From: UBA5070 sp035352895
Lineage (GTDB): Bacteria > Fibrobacterota > Fibrobacteria > UBA5070
DNA length: 64,000 nt
Direction of reading: 5' to 3'
Assembly (NCBI GenBank): GCA_035352895.1
Contig: DAOPYN010000010.1
Location: 1 to 64,000, forward strand
In this document: one piece after another, positions 1-8,655 of the stretch
Layout of the letters: each line of letters begins with the position of its first letter
Numbering within the stretch: the first letter of the stretch is position 1
Position numbers and translations under genes: made by a program
The notes under the pieces: model-generated
What the model was told of the DNA's origin: nothing
What the model saw: only the letters and a program-made list of their open reading frames with translations
Databases searched by the model: none

Positions 1-233
1 CGCGGCAAGAGCGTAAGAGTAAGACTCTTCGCCTGATATTGGTTTCCAGGTTTTTAAGAGGCCACCTGGACCCTCTGCATGCCAACAAGACCGTTCCAAC
101 CCTGTCGAAACCTGATCGCCCCCCATTCGATGGACACGCCACCGAGACCCTAAGGTACGTTCCCCCCTTCCCAATCGCAAGCACCAAATCCCCCCGTGGC
201 TGCACTAGGTTTTCCGTCCATGGAGAAACGCCC
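1..233. other. leading intergenic stretch, no gene seen
   Basis: I see no convincing gene here. An open frame runs from position 39 into the regulator that follows, but its residues are low-complexity and Pro/Arg-rich, and a much better start lies at 234. A small perfect hairpin (AAGAGT at 15-20, ACTCTT at 24-29, three-base loop) near the left edge could be the tail of a terminator of a gene outside the window, but no T-run follows it. The rest is probably the 5' untranslated and promoter region of the regulator. Confidence 0.4.
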
Positions 234-755
234 ATGAGTTCCGGCCCCCTGACCTCCTCCGCCGCCTCCCAATTCGTGGAAAGCTGGGGATCGCTGGGCG
301 TGCTTTGGGGCCTCAATCGCTCCATGGCCCGCATCCACGCCCTGTTTCTGGTGACGGACGAGCCCATCGAGCTAGACCAGGTGGCCCGCATCCTGAACAT
401 CAGTCGCGGGAACGCCAGCATGTGCCTGAAGGAGCTGCGCAACTGGGGGGTGATCCAGCGGGTGCACAAGACCGGGGATCGCCAGGACTACTACGTGGCC
501 GAACCCGACGTCTGGACCACGTTCTACCGGATCGCCGTGGAGCGCAAGAAGCGCGAGTTCGACCCCGCATTGCACAATCTGCGGCACCTGCTGTCGGAGG
601 GGGACTTCAGCGATTCCCCCAAGACCCAACAGCGCCTGGAAGACATGGAAGAGTTGTTTTCCACCGCCAACACCATCCTCGCATCCCTCCTGGCCAACGA
701 AGCCGCCGGGCGCAAGGCGTTGGGACTTCTGAAGCGGATCCTCCCGAAATCCTGA
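234..755 (+). CDS. GbsR/MarR-family transcriptional regulator
   Basis: A 173-residue predicted DNA-binding regulator of the GbsR branch of the MarR superfamily. A winged helix-turn-helix spans about residues 32-95: helices containing LDQVARILNISRGNASMCLKEL, then the wing with TGDRQDYY. A charged helical tail (100-170) probably forms the dimer interface. I chose the ATG at 234 because GGAGA sits at 222-226 and the alignable region begins there. The gene lies directly upstream of an operator-like palindrome and three membrane-protein genes on the same strand, so the simplest reading is a local repressor of that cluster. The ligand is unknown; GbsR relatives sense choline or osmotic signals, but nothing here shows that. 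Confidence 0.8.
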   Translation: MSSGPLTSSAASQFVESWGSLGVLWGLNRSMARIHALFLVTDEPIELDQVARILNISRGNASMCLKELRNWGVIQRVHKTGDRQDYYVAEPDVWTTFYRIAVERKKREFDPALHNLRHLLSEGDFSDSPKTQQRLEDMEELFSTANTILASLLANEAAGRKALGLLKRILPKS

Positions 756-794
756 CTTTTTTCGCGGGACCTGTTGCTTTTCGCGTTCAAATGT

Positions 795-818
795 TTCAGT
801 TTATACTGAACGATCAGT
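795..818 (+). promoter_or_regulatory. promoter with overlapping palindromic operator
   Basis: Two perfect inverted repeats share an arm: TTCAGT (795-800) with ACTGAA (805-810), and ACTGA (805-809) with TCAGT (814-818). The shared part covers TATACT (802-807), a good -10 hexamer, so a bound dimer would block RNA polymerase. No strong -35 box sits at the standard distance (TTGCTT at 774-779 is too far). A strong ribosome-binding site, AGGAGG at 825-830, precedes the ATG at 839. The adjacent GbsR-type gene is the obvious candidate binder (inference). Confidence 0.6.
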
Positions 819-838
819 TCGTTTAGGAGGTTCAAGCC

Positions 839-1318
839 ATGCGAAATCAACCACCAACCAAAAGACACCGCCAAGCCGCTTGGATCCTGTTGTGGGTTGG
901 GATCCTGTACATCCCGCTCCTGGCAGGCCACTTCGCCTTCCCGTGGCTGTTCGACTGGCAAGACCAGATGCCCCTGTTGTCGCGGGAGAACTCGGGGTTG
1001 CTGTGGTGCTTCCATGTGTGCGGGCTCTTTTGGCTGACCAGCATGGGCGTCGCCACCTTCGCGGAAGGAATCCACCGTCTGCGCCAAGGCACCGGCCTGA
1101 TCGGACGCGGCCTCTGGTTATGGATGGCAGGCTTCTACTTGTTTCGGCTGGTGGTGGAAATTCCTTGCTTCGCTTGGGGCTGGGATACCATCCCCTTGTT
1201 CGTCCTCTTGACCGGACTGACCGCCGCATACCTCGCGGCATGGCGATTCCTCGGCCCCGCCACCACCACAAGCGCGTTGATGGGCCGCACCGACGCCATC
1301 GCCGCCTTGCTGCATTGA
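839..1318 (+). CDS. small four-helix membrane protein
   Basis: This 159-residue protein is unknown to me. Hydropathy by eye gives four membrane helices at about 13-33, 53-74, 90-110 and 117-137, with a short basic N-terminus (KRHRQ) that should stay in the cytoplasm. Two Cys residues (C57, C61) lie in the second helix. The start has a strong AGGAGG site. It is the first gene after the palindromic operator and is followed by two more membrane proteins of similar size, so the three probably act together in the envelope under the GbsR-like regulator. No catalytic motif is visible. Confidence 0.7.
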   Translation: MRNQPPTKRHRQAAWILLWVGILYIPLLAGHFAFPWLFDWQDQMPLLSRENSGLLWCFHVCGLFWLTSMGVATFAEGIHRLRQGTGLIGRGLWLWMAGFYLFRLVVEIPCFAWGWDTIPLFVLLTGLTAAYLAAWRFLGPATTTSALMGRTDAIAALLH

Positions 1319-1355
1319 CCCCCATCGATCCCCTTCGACACCGGGACCAAAACCC

Positions 1356-1778
1356 ATGAAACGATTCCTCACCACCGACCGCGTGGGCAACATCCTACTG
1401 GCCAAAGGCATCCTGACCTTGCTGTTGGGGATCCTCCATGTGATCGGGGCCTTCACCTTCGAGGCGGCGAGCATCGCCGGAGCTGGCACCGCCACACTGC
1501 GTCGGGACTACCTGATCTGGTTCGGCGGCGTCGGCTTCTTCATCCTCTTTCTGGGAGTGCTGGATCTTCTGTGCCATCGTCCGCTCAGATCGGGAAACCC
1601 GCTGGCCCGGAGGATCGCCTCGCTCGACGCCGCCGCCACCGCTCTGATCGGATCCGCCGGGATCCATCTGTTTGGCACCTTTCCGCCGTTTCCCGTGATC
1701 GTCGCGGCATTGGGCTGGATCCCCCTGGCCTTCCTGCGAATCCACGGTGGAATCCCGGAAACCACCCGTCCCACCTGA
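1356..1778 (+). CDS. small four-helix membrane protein
   Basis: A 140-residue integral membrane protein with predicted helices at about 12-32, 52-72, 88-107 and 112-130. The topology and length resemble DoxX/DUF-type four-helix proteins, but I cannot place it in a family. It lies 37 bases after the preceding membrane protein and 26 bases before the next one on the same strand, which suggests one transcript driven from the operator at about 800. A basic loop after helix 2 (HRPLRSGNPLARR) supports a cytoplasmic location for that loop. Confidence 0.65.
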   Translation: MKRFLTTDRVGNILLAKGILTLLLGILHVIGAFTFEAASIAGAGTATLRRDYLIWFGGVGFFILFLGVLDLLCHRPLRSGNPLARRIASLDAAATALIGSAGIHLFGTFPPFPVIVAALGWIPLAFLRIHGGIPETTRPT

Positions 1779-1804
1779 GCCCACCTTTTCCCGCCGAGGA
1801 CACC

Positions 1805-2218
1805 ATGAACCGCTTCTTCAAGGCCACCTGCTGGGCCACGTCGCTTCTGTTCGCCTACCTCTTCGTCCAGGTGCTGTTCCTCCCCGACCCCTTCGTCCAG
1901 GGCTTCGGACTGGAGCCATCGAACGCCACCCGCATCCTCGCGCGCAGGGCCTCCATGTTCATGCTGGGGATCTCCGTCGCCTGCCTGGCCATGCGATCGC
2001 TCCAGGACGCCCCCTGGCGCGGCCGCTTCTGCCTGGCCATGGGCATCACGCTTCTGGGGTTGGCGGGGACGAGCAGCTTCGAGCTGGCCCGCGGCACGGT
2101 GGATTCCTCGGTGTTCTTCGCCGCGACGGTGGAAACGATCCTGGGGCTCGCGTTCGCCTCCACCTGGATCCACGACCAGTTCGTCCATCCCGCCACGCCG
2201 CACCGAGGGGAGATCTAG
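1805..2218 (+). CDS. small four-helix membrane protein
   Basis: A 137-residue predicted membrane protein with helices at about 8-27, 48-65, 72-92 and 103-121. The ATG at 1805 follows GAGGA at 1796-1800, so I prefer it over the longer open frame that begins inside the previous gene. It is the third membrane protein of the regulator-linked cluster; its stop is 10 bases before the hydrolase gene, so the transcript may continue. Function is not recognisable. The FxxDPFVQGFGLEP loop after helix 1 is polar and probably periplasmic. Confidence 0.65.
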   Translation: MNRFFKATCWATSLLFAYLFVQVLFLPDPFVQGFGLEPSNATRILARRASMFMLGISVACLAMRSLQDAPWRGRFCLAMGITLLGLAGTSSFELARGTVDSSVFFAATVETILGLAFASTWIHDQFVHPATPHRGEI

Positions 2219-2228
2219 GTTTCGCGGA

Positions 2229-2975
2229 ATGGACCATCTGCGACTGGGGCTGGTGCAATACTCCCCCGACTGGTGCGACCGGCAGGCGAGCCGCGCGAAG
2301 ATCGATGCCCTGTTGGGCGAACGCCCCGAAGTGGATCTCCTGGTGTTCCCGGAGATGACCTTGACAGGATTTGCCATGGACCCCGGGGCTACCACGCTTG
2401 GCGAGGAAGACCACGCCTTCTTCCGGGACCTGGCGATCCGCCACCGTTGCGCAGTGGTGTACTGCGGCGTGGTGGACGGGTTCAACCGCGCCACCCTGCT
2501 GGGACGAGACGGCGCGGCGCTGGGCACCTACGACAAGCGCCACCTGTTTTCGCTGGGCCACGAAGCCGAACATTTCGCGGCGGGCGATCGCTGTCCCACC
2601 TGGAACTTCGAGACCTGGCGCATCCGGCCTGCCATCTGCTACGACCTGCGCTTTCCCTACCATTTCTGGCACGGAGCCGAAGAGGTGGATCTGGTCGTGG
2701 TGTGCGCCTGCTGGCCAGGTTCGCGCGAGGCCCATTGGCGATCGCTTCTGCTCGCGCGCGCCATCGAAAACCAGGTCTGGGTCGCGGGGGTGAACCGTGT
2801 GGGAGAAGAACCGACGTTGAAGTACAACGGAGCTTCCATGGTGCTGGAGCCATCCGGCAAGTGCGTACTGGACGCATTGGACACTCCGGGGCTTCGGGTC
2901 GTCGCCATTTCCCACGAGGCCAACCGCCTGGTCCGCCACCGATTCCCGTTTCTGCAGGATCGGCGGGAGGCCTGA
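2229..2975 (+). CDS. carbon-nitrogen hydrolase, omega-amidase-like
   Basis: A 248-residue cytoplasmic enzyme of the nitrilase superfamily. The catalytic triad is visible: E42 in FPEMTLTGF, K103 in YDKRHLFS and C137 in PAICYDLRFP. Length and motif spacing match the YafV/Nit2 omega-amidase group, which hydrolyses alpha-ketoglutaramate or alpha-ketosuccinamate to the keto acid and ammonia, cleaning up by-products of glutamine transamination. The exact substrate is inferred from the family. It follows the membrane-protein trio by 10 bases but has no obvious functional link to it. The next gene, rpsU, has its own Shine-Dalgarno. Confidence 0.85.
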   Translation: MDHLRLGLVQYSPDWCDRQASRAKIDALLGERPEVDLLVFPEMTLTGFAMDPGATTLGEEDHAFFRDLAIRHRCAVVYCGVVDGFNRATLLGRDGAALGTYDKRHLFSLGHEAEHFAAGDRCPTWNFETWRIRPAICYDLRFPYHFWHGAEEVDLVVVCACWPGSREAHWRSLLLARAIENQVWVAGVNRVGEEPTLKYNGASMVLEPSGKCVLDALDTPGLRVVAISHEANRLVRHRFPFLQDRREA

Positions 2976-3126
2976 ACCGCATTTTCCGGTCCGCATGGAG
3001 GCCGATCGCAGGGGAAGAACCATCGTTTTTCCACGAAATGGATCCTTTCGAGGGCCTTTCCCTCTTCCCAACTTGCGAAATAAATGGCATCTTTCCGCCT
3101 CTGAACCCATTTCCAGGAGTTTTTCC

Positions 3127-3330
3127 ATGACCGGCGTCATTGTCCGTGCCAACGAATCGTTCGAAAAGGCCCTCCGCCGCTTCACCAAGACCTGCGAGAA
3201 GACCGGCATCATCTCCGATGTCAAGAAGGGCCAGTACTACGAGAAGCCCTGCGAAAGCCGCAAGCGCCGCGAGAATGCCGCCCGCCGCAAGGCCGTGAAG
3301 GAAAATTCCGCGCGCAACCGGGGCTATTGA
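3127..3330 (+). CDS. rpsU: 30S ribosomal protein bS21
   Basis: A 67-residue, strongly basic protein with the bS21 signature: an N-terminal MTGVIVRANESFEKALRRF and a basic helix around ESRKRRENAARRKAVK. bS21 sits near the 3' end of 16S rRNA and helps initiation on the Shine-Dalgarno pairing region. AGGAG at 3115-3119 precedes the ATG. The stop is directly followed by the yqeY start (one base between), the classic rpsU-yqeY arrangement, so both are very likely on one transcript. The 150 bases upstream contain no gene and presumably hold the promoter. Confidence 0.95.
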   Translation: MTGVIVRANESFEKALRRFTKTCEKTGIISDVKKGQYYEKPCESRKRRENAARRKAVKENSARNRGY

Positions 3331-3331
3331 G

Positions 3332-3781
3332 ATGTCCGTCTTCCTGAAACTCCAGGAGGACGTGAAGGAAGCCATGAAGGCACGCGACCAGGAAAAGCTC
3401 CTGGCCTTGCGGACCCTGACTTCCGACATCAAGAAGATCGCCATCGATGCGGGTCGACGCGATCCCACCGACGAGGATTGCATCGCCGCCGTGACCAAGG
3501 CGATCAAGCAGCGCGAAGACGCGGCATCGCAGATGGATGCGGGCGGTCGGCCGGAACTTGCCGAACGCGAACGGGCCCAGGCGGATCTCTTCCGCAACTA
3601 CCAGCCCGCGCAGCTTTCTCCGGACGAACTCGAAGTCTTGGTACGCGAAGCCATCGCCACTGTGGGAGCCACCTCCCGCAAGGAAATGGGCAAGGTGATG
3701 GGTGTCGTCTCCCCCAAGACCAAGGGGCGCGCCGACGGCAAGTCCGTCCAGGCCCTGGTCCAGGCCTTGCTTCCCGCCTGA
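3332..3781 (+). CDS. yqeY: GatB/YqeY domain protein
   Basis: A 149-residue protein of the YqeY family, related to the tRNA-binding tail of the amidotransferase subunit GatB. N-terminal helices contain KEAMKARDQEKLLALRTL and the C-terminal part contains the family's GKVMGVVSPKTKGRADGK motif, which resembles the GatB tail that contacts tRNA. The role in the cell is still vague; tRNA-related quality control is the usual suggestion. Its position immediately after rpsU is conserved across many bacteria and supports the call. Convergent with the regulator gene that follows; only 16 bases separate the two stops. Confidence 0.9.
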   Translation: MSVFLKLQEDVKEAMKARDQEKLLALRTLTSDIKKIAIDAGRRDPTDEDCIAAVTKAIKQREDAASQMDAGGRPELAERERAQADLFRNYQPAQLSPDELEVLVREAIATVGATSRKEMGKVMGVVSPKTKGRADGKSVQALVQALLPA

Positions 3782-3797
3782 GCGGGGCTGGCCCGGA

Positions 3798-4706
3798 TCA
3801 GATCTCCAGGATCACCAACGGCTTCTCCCCCAGGGGAGGAGCCTCGTTGTACAGTACCATGGCGATTTCGCAACGCTTGCCGCGTTCGATGGAAATCGAC
3901 AGGCGATCAGAGAAGGTGCGGGAGATGAAGAATCCCCGCCCGTGGTTGTCGAAGATGCCCAACGGCAGACCGTTCTGGTCCTGGCTCATCTGCCGGTGCA
4001 GCCAATGGAGCACGGTCTTGCGCTCCAATCGCCCTCCATGGTCCAGGATGGTGATCACCTTGCGGTCGTCGCCTTCGGCGAGCTCGATCTCCACGGCAAG
4101 TTCGTCGGGGATCTGGAAGTCGTGGCACCAGGTCTCCTTCTGGTCGCCAGGAAGGTTCATCGCGCCGTAGTAGACCGCGTTGGTGACCATCTCGTTGAGG
4201 ACCGTGAGCAGGTGGTGGCGACGTCGATGGGAGGCGACCTCGCTGAGGGCCTCGCAGGCTTCCACCATCTCGCGGTGGTTGCGGACCAGGATCTTGGAAC
4301 GGTTGCGGATCTCGTGCAGATGGCGTTCGATGCCGAAAATCCGCCGGGTCAAGAGGGAATCCACCGTCGAGACGAGCTCGTCCACCGGAAAGGGAACCGA
4401 TTTGGTGAGCACGCAGGACAGATTGTTTCCCATCAACAGATCGATGTATTCGTCCAGCGTATGGGCGGTCAACAACACCCGATGGGTGGAAGGACAGACC
4501 GTTTCCAGCTTCTTGAGGAGCTCGATCCCGGAGAGCCGGGGCATCGAGATGTCCGACAGGACAAGGTCGAAATGGCTTGTCGTGGCCTTCTCCAGGGCAT
4601 CCAGACCGTCGACGGCTTCGTGCACCTCATGGCCGAAGGAGGCCAGAAGGTCGCGAAGCATCCAACGGATCGCCGTTTCGTCGTCCACCACCAGAATGCG
4701 CGACAT
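3798..4706 (-). CDS. response regulator fused to RsbW-like ATPase domain
   Basis: A 302-residue cytoplasmic protein with two modules. Residues 1-120 form a CheY-like receiver: acidic pocket D8/D9, phospho-acceptor D52 in LSDISMP, T80 and K102. Residues 160-290 form a GHKL ATP-binding domain of the anti-sigma/RsbW type: N-box NEMVTNAVYYG (171-181), G1 DHGGRL (222-227) and G2 NHGRGFFISR (254-263). No His phosphorylation site (DHp) is seen, so this is not an ordinary histidine kinase. A plausible role is phosphorylation-controlled serine kinase or anti-sigma activity in a partner-switching pathway, but no anti-sigma antagonist is encoded nearby. Confidence 0.75.
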   Translation of the reverse strand: MSRILVVDDETAIRWMLRDLLASFGHEVHEAVDGLDALEKATTSHFDLVLSDISMPRLSGIELLKKLETVCPSTHRVLLTAHTLDEYIDLLMGNNLSCVLTKSVPFPVDELVSTVDSLLTRRIFGIERHLHEIRNRSKILVRNHREMVEACEALSEVASHRRRHHLLTVLNEMVTNAVYYGAMNLPGDQKETWCHDFQIPDELAVEIELAEGDDRKVITILDHGGRLERKTVLHWLHRQMSQDQNGLPLGIFDNHGRGFFISRTFSDRLSISIERGKRCEIAMVLYNEAPPLGEKPLVILEI

Positions 4707-4851
4707 GTCTAAATGCTATCCCCGCTCCCCCATTCTTGGCCACAAGGTTTTCACTTAAGGAAAAACGTCGTATGCCAGCAAAGTCCACCTGCGTTCAGCG
4801 CGTGCACCAGTTCCCAAATCGACTTGCGAGTCAACGCGGAAATCTGGTAAC

Positions 4852-5802
4852 ATGAGGACCGTGACGGAATCCAAGACGAGGACAGAGTTTCCCGTGCCCG
4901 AGGGAGACGCCGGCCAACGGCTCGACCGTTACCTCCGTCGTTTGCTTCCGGAAGTCCCACTTTCCCGGATCTTCAGCCTCCTGCGCAAGGGCGACGTGCG
5001 GGTGGACGGCAAGCGGGCCAAGCAGGAGATGCGGCTGGAAGGCGGAATGCGGATCACCATCAACGTACCGCCCGACGAACTCCGGAAGGCCCCCGAATCC
5101 GCAGGCGGACAGGGGAGCCTCCGTACCCGGGTGGGCATCCTCTTCGAGGACGAGGACATCCTGGTGATCGACAAGCCCGCGGGCATGGCGGTCCATCCCG
5201 GAACCGGAACGCCCCCGGGAACCACCCTGATCGAGCGGGTCCAACAGGATCTGGGGGTGTCGCCCAGCGTGTTCCAACCGGCCTTGGCCCACCGACTGGA
5301 CCGTGGAACCTCGGGAGTGGTGGTGATCGCCAAGACCCGCAAGTTGCTGCTGGATGTCCAGCAGCAGATCCAATCCAAGCAAGCCTCCAAGGAATACCTC
5401 GCCCTGGTGGAGGGGGTCCCCGACCGCCCCAAGGGAGTCGTCACGGAACGTCTCCAGCGCATCGACTCCCGCGACCGCGGCGCCAAGTCGGTGGTGGCGC
5501 ACGACGGCGAAGGCGTGGAAGCGGAAACGCGCTGGAAGATCCGCAAGCGGTTTCCCGGATACGCCCTCCTGGAAGTCCGGATCCTGTCCGGCAGGCTCCA
5601 CCAGATCCGTGCACACATGGCCTCCATCGGCCACCCGATCGTCGGCGACGACCGCTACGGCCAGGCGCGGATCCAGGGGCTCAAGCGGCCTTTCCTCCAC
5701 GCGTCGCGGCTGGGCCTCCGGCTTTGGGGACGCGAGGTGTGGTTCGACGCCCCTCTTCCGGCCGACCTCGAGGCGGTCCTCGCTAAGATCGGACCGACAT
5801 GA
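4852..5802 (+). CDS. RluA-family pseudouridine synthase
   Basis: A 316-residue rRNA/tRNA-modifying enzyme. An N-terminal S4 RNA-binding domain (about 20-75, with RLDRYLRRLLPEVPLSRI) precedes the RluA catalytic domain with HRLDRGTSG at 148-156; D150 is the catalytic Asp. The later RLHQIRAHMASIGHPIVGD block is also typical. Domain order and length match RluC/RluD, which isomerise uridines in 23S rRNA, but I cannot say which site. An alternative GTG start nine bases downstream is possible. Its stop overlaps the kinase start by four bases (ATGA), so the two genes are translationally coupled. Confidence 0.88.
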   Translation: MRTVTESKTRTEFPVPEGDAGQRLDRYLRRLLPEVPLSRIFSLLRKGDVRVDGKRAKQEMRLEGGMRITINVPPDELRKAPESAGGQGSLRTRVGILFEDEDILVIDKPAGMAVHPGTGTPPGTTLIERVQQDLGVSPSVFQPALAHRLDRGTSGVVVIAKTRKLLLDVQQQIQSKQASKEYLALVEGVPDRPKGVVTERLQRIDSRDRGAKSVVAHDGEGVEAETRWKIRKRFPGYALLEVRILSGRLHQIRAHMASIGHPIVGDDRYGQARIQGLKRPFLHASRLGLRLWGREVWFDAPLPADLEAVLAKIGPT

Positions 5803-8600
5803 CGGACTTCGGAGGACAGGAAAGCCGCCCCAGGCCGGCGGCGAACCGGCTCCTGGAGCTGGCCGCGGGCCAGCGGCTGGGACGCTACGAGATCCTCGGG
5901 GAGATCGGCGCCGGAGGCATGGCCACCGTCTACAAGGCCAAGGACGTGGAGCTGCAGCGCGTGGTGGCGCTGAAGGTGCTTCCCGGGACGCTCACCCGCG
6001 ACGAGAAGTTCGTCACCCGGTTCCTCCACGAGGCGCGCACGGTGGCTCGCCTCCAGCATCCGAGCATCGTGCAGGTCCACGACATCGGGCAGGACCGGGG
6101 CGCCTGGTACATCTCCATGGAGATGATCGAAGGACGGAACCTGTCCGAGTACCAGCGGGAGGAGACCCCCGCCCTGGAGCAATCCGTGCGGATCGCCGCC
6201 GAGATCGCGGAGGCCATCGCCTACACCCACGAGCACGGGGTGATGCACCGCGACCTGAAGCCGTCCAACGTGCTGATGCGCAACGACCTCCCCGTGGTCA
6301 TCGATTTCGGGCTGGCCAAGGACCTCTCCATGTCCGGCGGCGCCTCGCTCACCAGCGAAGGCGAGATGATCGGCTCCCCCGCCTACATGAGTCCTGAACA
6401 GGCCCGTGGCGGACAGATCGACCGCAGCACCGACATCTGCTCCCTGGGAATCCTGCTCTACGAGCTCATCTCGTTCAAGAACCCCTACCTGGATCCACGT
6501 TCGTTCCACCAGACGGTGGTCAACGTGATCGGGGCGGATCCCGTCCCGCTGCGCCAATTGTGCCCGTGGGTGGACCAGGATCTGGCCGCGGTGGTGCACA
6601 AGGCCATGGCCCGCGAGCGCACCGAGCGGTACGCCACCATCGGTCTGTTCGCGGCCGATCTGCGTTCGTGGCTGGCCGGTCGCCCCGTCTCGGTGAGGCG
6701 CCCCACCATGGGGCGCAGATTCCGTCATTGGACCAAGGACCACGCCCGCGCGCTGTGGACCGGCGCGGCCGTCCTCGCCCTGATCGCGGGAGTCTCCGTG
6801 TGGTGGGGAGTCCAGGACAGCCTGTCCAAGCCATCCTGGACCATCTCCATCGAGGAATCCTTCGACTCCCCGACTCCCAACCTGGAATTCCGCTCCTTCC
6901 AGCTCAACGATCCCAGCGACACGGCGGGCCCCCCTTCCAAGGATTGGATGGTCGACGAAGGCCGCCTGATCTGCCGGACCTCCGGCTACTCCATGACCCG
7001 TTCCACCCAGGAATTCCCGGGGGACGTGCGGGTGGAGTTCGATGTCACCGGGCTGGCGGGCACCAACCACGACTTCAACGCCTTCCTCTGCGGCGAATCC
7101 CCGCAGGAAGGAGCCCGGTTCGTCCTCGGCCGCAGCGGCACCAACCAAGCCGGCATCGAAGCCGGCTCCGAGATCCGTTGGCTGCCAGGCCTGGTGTACC
7201 TCCGCCCCGACAAGACCTACCGGGTCGCCATCGAACGCGATCGGGAGATCCTGCGCCTGGAGCTCGACGGCAAGCTGGTGGAAGAACGCCCGCTGGTCCA
7301 GCCCCTGCTCCCCAAGGGCGGTTGCCATCTGGGCTTCTCCACCTGGAACGGCCATTTCTTCATCGACAACATCCGCGTGCGGCGCCGTGCGGTCCCCTTG
7401 CGTCCCGAACCCACGGTGGTGGCCGACGCGTTCTTGGACATCGGGGAGCTGGACCGCGCGATGGACGCCTACCGTTTGGTGGCCCAGGCCTATCCCGCCC
7501 ACCCTTCCGCGCAGGAGGCGCGCCTGAAGCTGGGCACCGTGCTCCTGGCGCGAAAGCAGCTGGCCCAGGCCAAGGACCTCTTCGAGGAGGTCGCCAACAA
7601 ACCCGCCAACCGGGATCTCAGGGCCCGGGCGCTGTTGTTGCGCAGCCATGCCGAGCGCAGCGTGGGCGACGGCACGCAATCCCTGAAGATCCTGCAGATG
7701 CTGGCCGACGAATCTCCCGACAATCCCGCCGTGATCGCGGGAATCCAGCTGCAGCTGGATCGGATGGAATCCTGCCTGGACCTGTCCCAGCCGATGTTCT
7801 TCGGATGCTCCAGCGACGGCGAGACCGTGCTGCGCGCCTTGGCCCACGCCGTCCCCTCGCACCAGAGCCAGTTCGGTCCCCAGCACCTGCGCTTCGCCGA
7901 AGCCTTGCGGCTGTGGGCGGGAATCGCCGCCGACACGGGCTTCCTGATGACCGCGCTCCAGTTCACCAACTACTACCAGCGCTCCTCGCCGGAGATCGCG
8001 GCGGGGCTTTCCATCGTGAAGGCCAAGCATCTGCGCGACATGAAGAAGATGGACGAAGCCTCCGAGCTCCTGCGCCAGATCGCCCAGGCTGAGCTGTTTC
8101 CCAAGGCGGTCCGCGCACGCCGGGAAGCGATGCTGGAACTGGGACGCACCCATGCGTGGGAAGGCCGTCCGGCGGAAGCCGAAAAATGGTTCAAGCAGGT
8201 CATCGACGACCCCATCTCCGATCCGGACCTGGTCGCGCAGGCCACCTTCGAATGGGGCGTGGCCACCGTCCTGGCCCGGCGCGACGCGAAACCTCGATGG
8301 GAGGCCATCCTGCAGTCCAACGGGGCTCCCTGGCTCCTGCGCCAATCGGCTCTTTTCCTGCTGGCACGCATCGACGAAGCCACATTGAAGGCATCCTACA
8401 GCGGCGCCTCGGTTCCCGCGACGGACGTGCCCCTCATCTCGGCGCTGCAGGCGCTCCAGAAGAGCGACCTCGTGACCTGGCACCAGCGCGTGGACGAATA
8501 CGTGCGCGGATTCCCCTGGTCCACGGATCTCTGGGAGTTGCGGCGGGTCTCGCAATGGGCCAACAACCGCACTCCACGGCCACCGGAAGCCTCGCGCTGA
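5799..8600 (+). CDS. membrane Ser/Thr protein kinase with TPR-type extracytoplasmic region
   Basis: A 933-residue Hanks-type kinase. The N-terminal kinase domain (about 29-295) has a complete active site: GAGGMATV (38-45), K59, E78, HRDLKPSN (150-157), DFG (169-171) and SPAYMSPEQ. One membrane helix follows at about 319-337. The external part starts with a beta-rich jelly-roll-like region (350-530, possibly concanavalin/laminin-G fold) and continues as helical tetratricopeptide-like repeats (about 550-860). So the kinase faces the cytoplasm and the presumed sensor faces the periplasm. There are no PASTA repeats. The substrate is unknown. Translation is coupled to the upstream pseudouridine synthase by an ATGA overlap, a pairing with no obvious logic. 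Confidence 0.85.
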   Translation: MTDFGGQESRPRPAANRLLELAAGQRLGRYEILGEIGAGGMATVYKAKDVELQRVVALKVLPGTLTRDEKFVTRFLHEARTVARLQHPSIVQVHDIGQDRGAWYISMEMIEGRNLSEYQREETPALEQSVRIAAEIAEAIAYTHEHGVMHRDLKPSNVLMRNDLPVVIDFGLAKDLSMSGGASLTSEGEMIGSPAYMSPEQARGGQIDRSTDICSLGILLYELISFKNPYLDPRSFHQTVVNVIGADPVPLRQLCPWVDQDLAAVVHKAMARERTERYATIGLFAADLRSWLAGRPVSVRRPTMGRRFRHWTKDHARALWTGAAVLALIAGVSVWWGVQDSLSKPSWTISIEESFDSPTPNLEFRSFQLNDPSDTAGPPSKDWMVDEGRLICRTSGYSMTRSTQEFPGDVRVEFDVTGLAGTNHDFNAFLCGESPQEGARFVLGRSGTNQAGIEAGSEIRWLPGLVYLRPDKTYRVAIERDREILRLELDGKLVEERPLVQPLLPKGGCHLGFSTWNGHFFIDNIRVRRRAVPLRPEPTVVADAFLDIGELDRAMDAYRLVAQAYPAHPSAQEARLKLGTVLLARKQLAQAKDLFEEVANKPANRDLRARALLLRSHAERSVGDGTQSLKILQMLADESPDNPAVIAGIQLQLDRMESCLDLSQPMFFGCSSDGETVLRALAHAVPSHQSQFGPQHLRFAEALRLWAGIAADTGFLMTALQFTNYYQRSSPEIAAGLSIVKAKHLRDMKKMDEASELLRQIAQAELFPKAVRARREAMLELGRTHAWEGRPAEAEKWFKQVIDDPISDPDLVAQATFEWGVATVLARRDAKPRWEAILQSNGAPWLLRQSALFLLARIDEATLKASYSGASVPATDVPLISALQALQKSDLVTWHQRVDEYVRGFPWSTDLWELRRVSQWANNRTPRPPEASR

Positions 8601-8655
8601 CCGTACGCCCACAACGGGCTTGGCAAGCGCCTCCTCGAAGGTGTATCTCTGGAAG

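Noticed and set aside
39..233. N-terminal extension of the GbsR-like regulator
   Set aside because: The residues are Pro/Arg-rich and do not match the family; the ATG at 234 has a ribosome-binding site.
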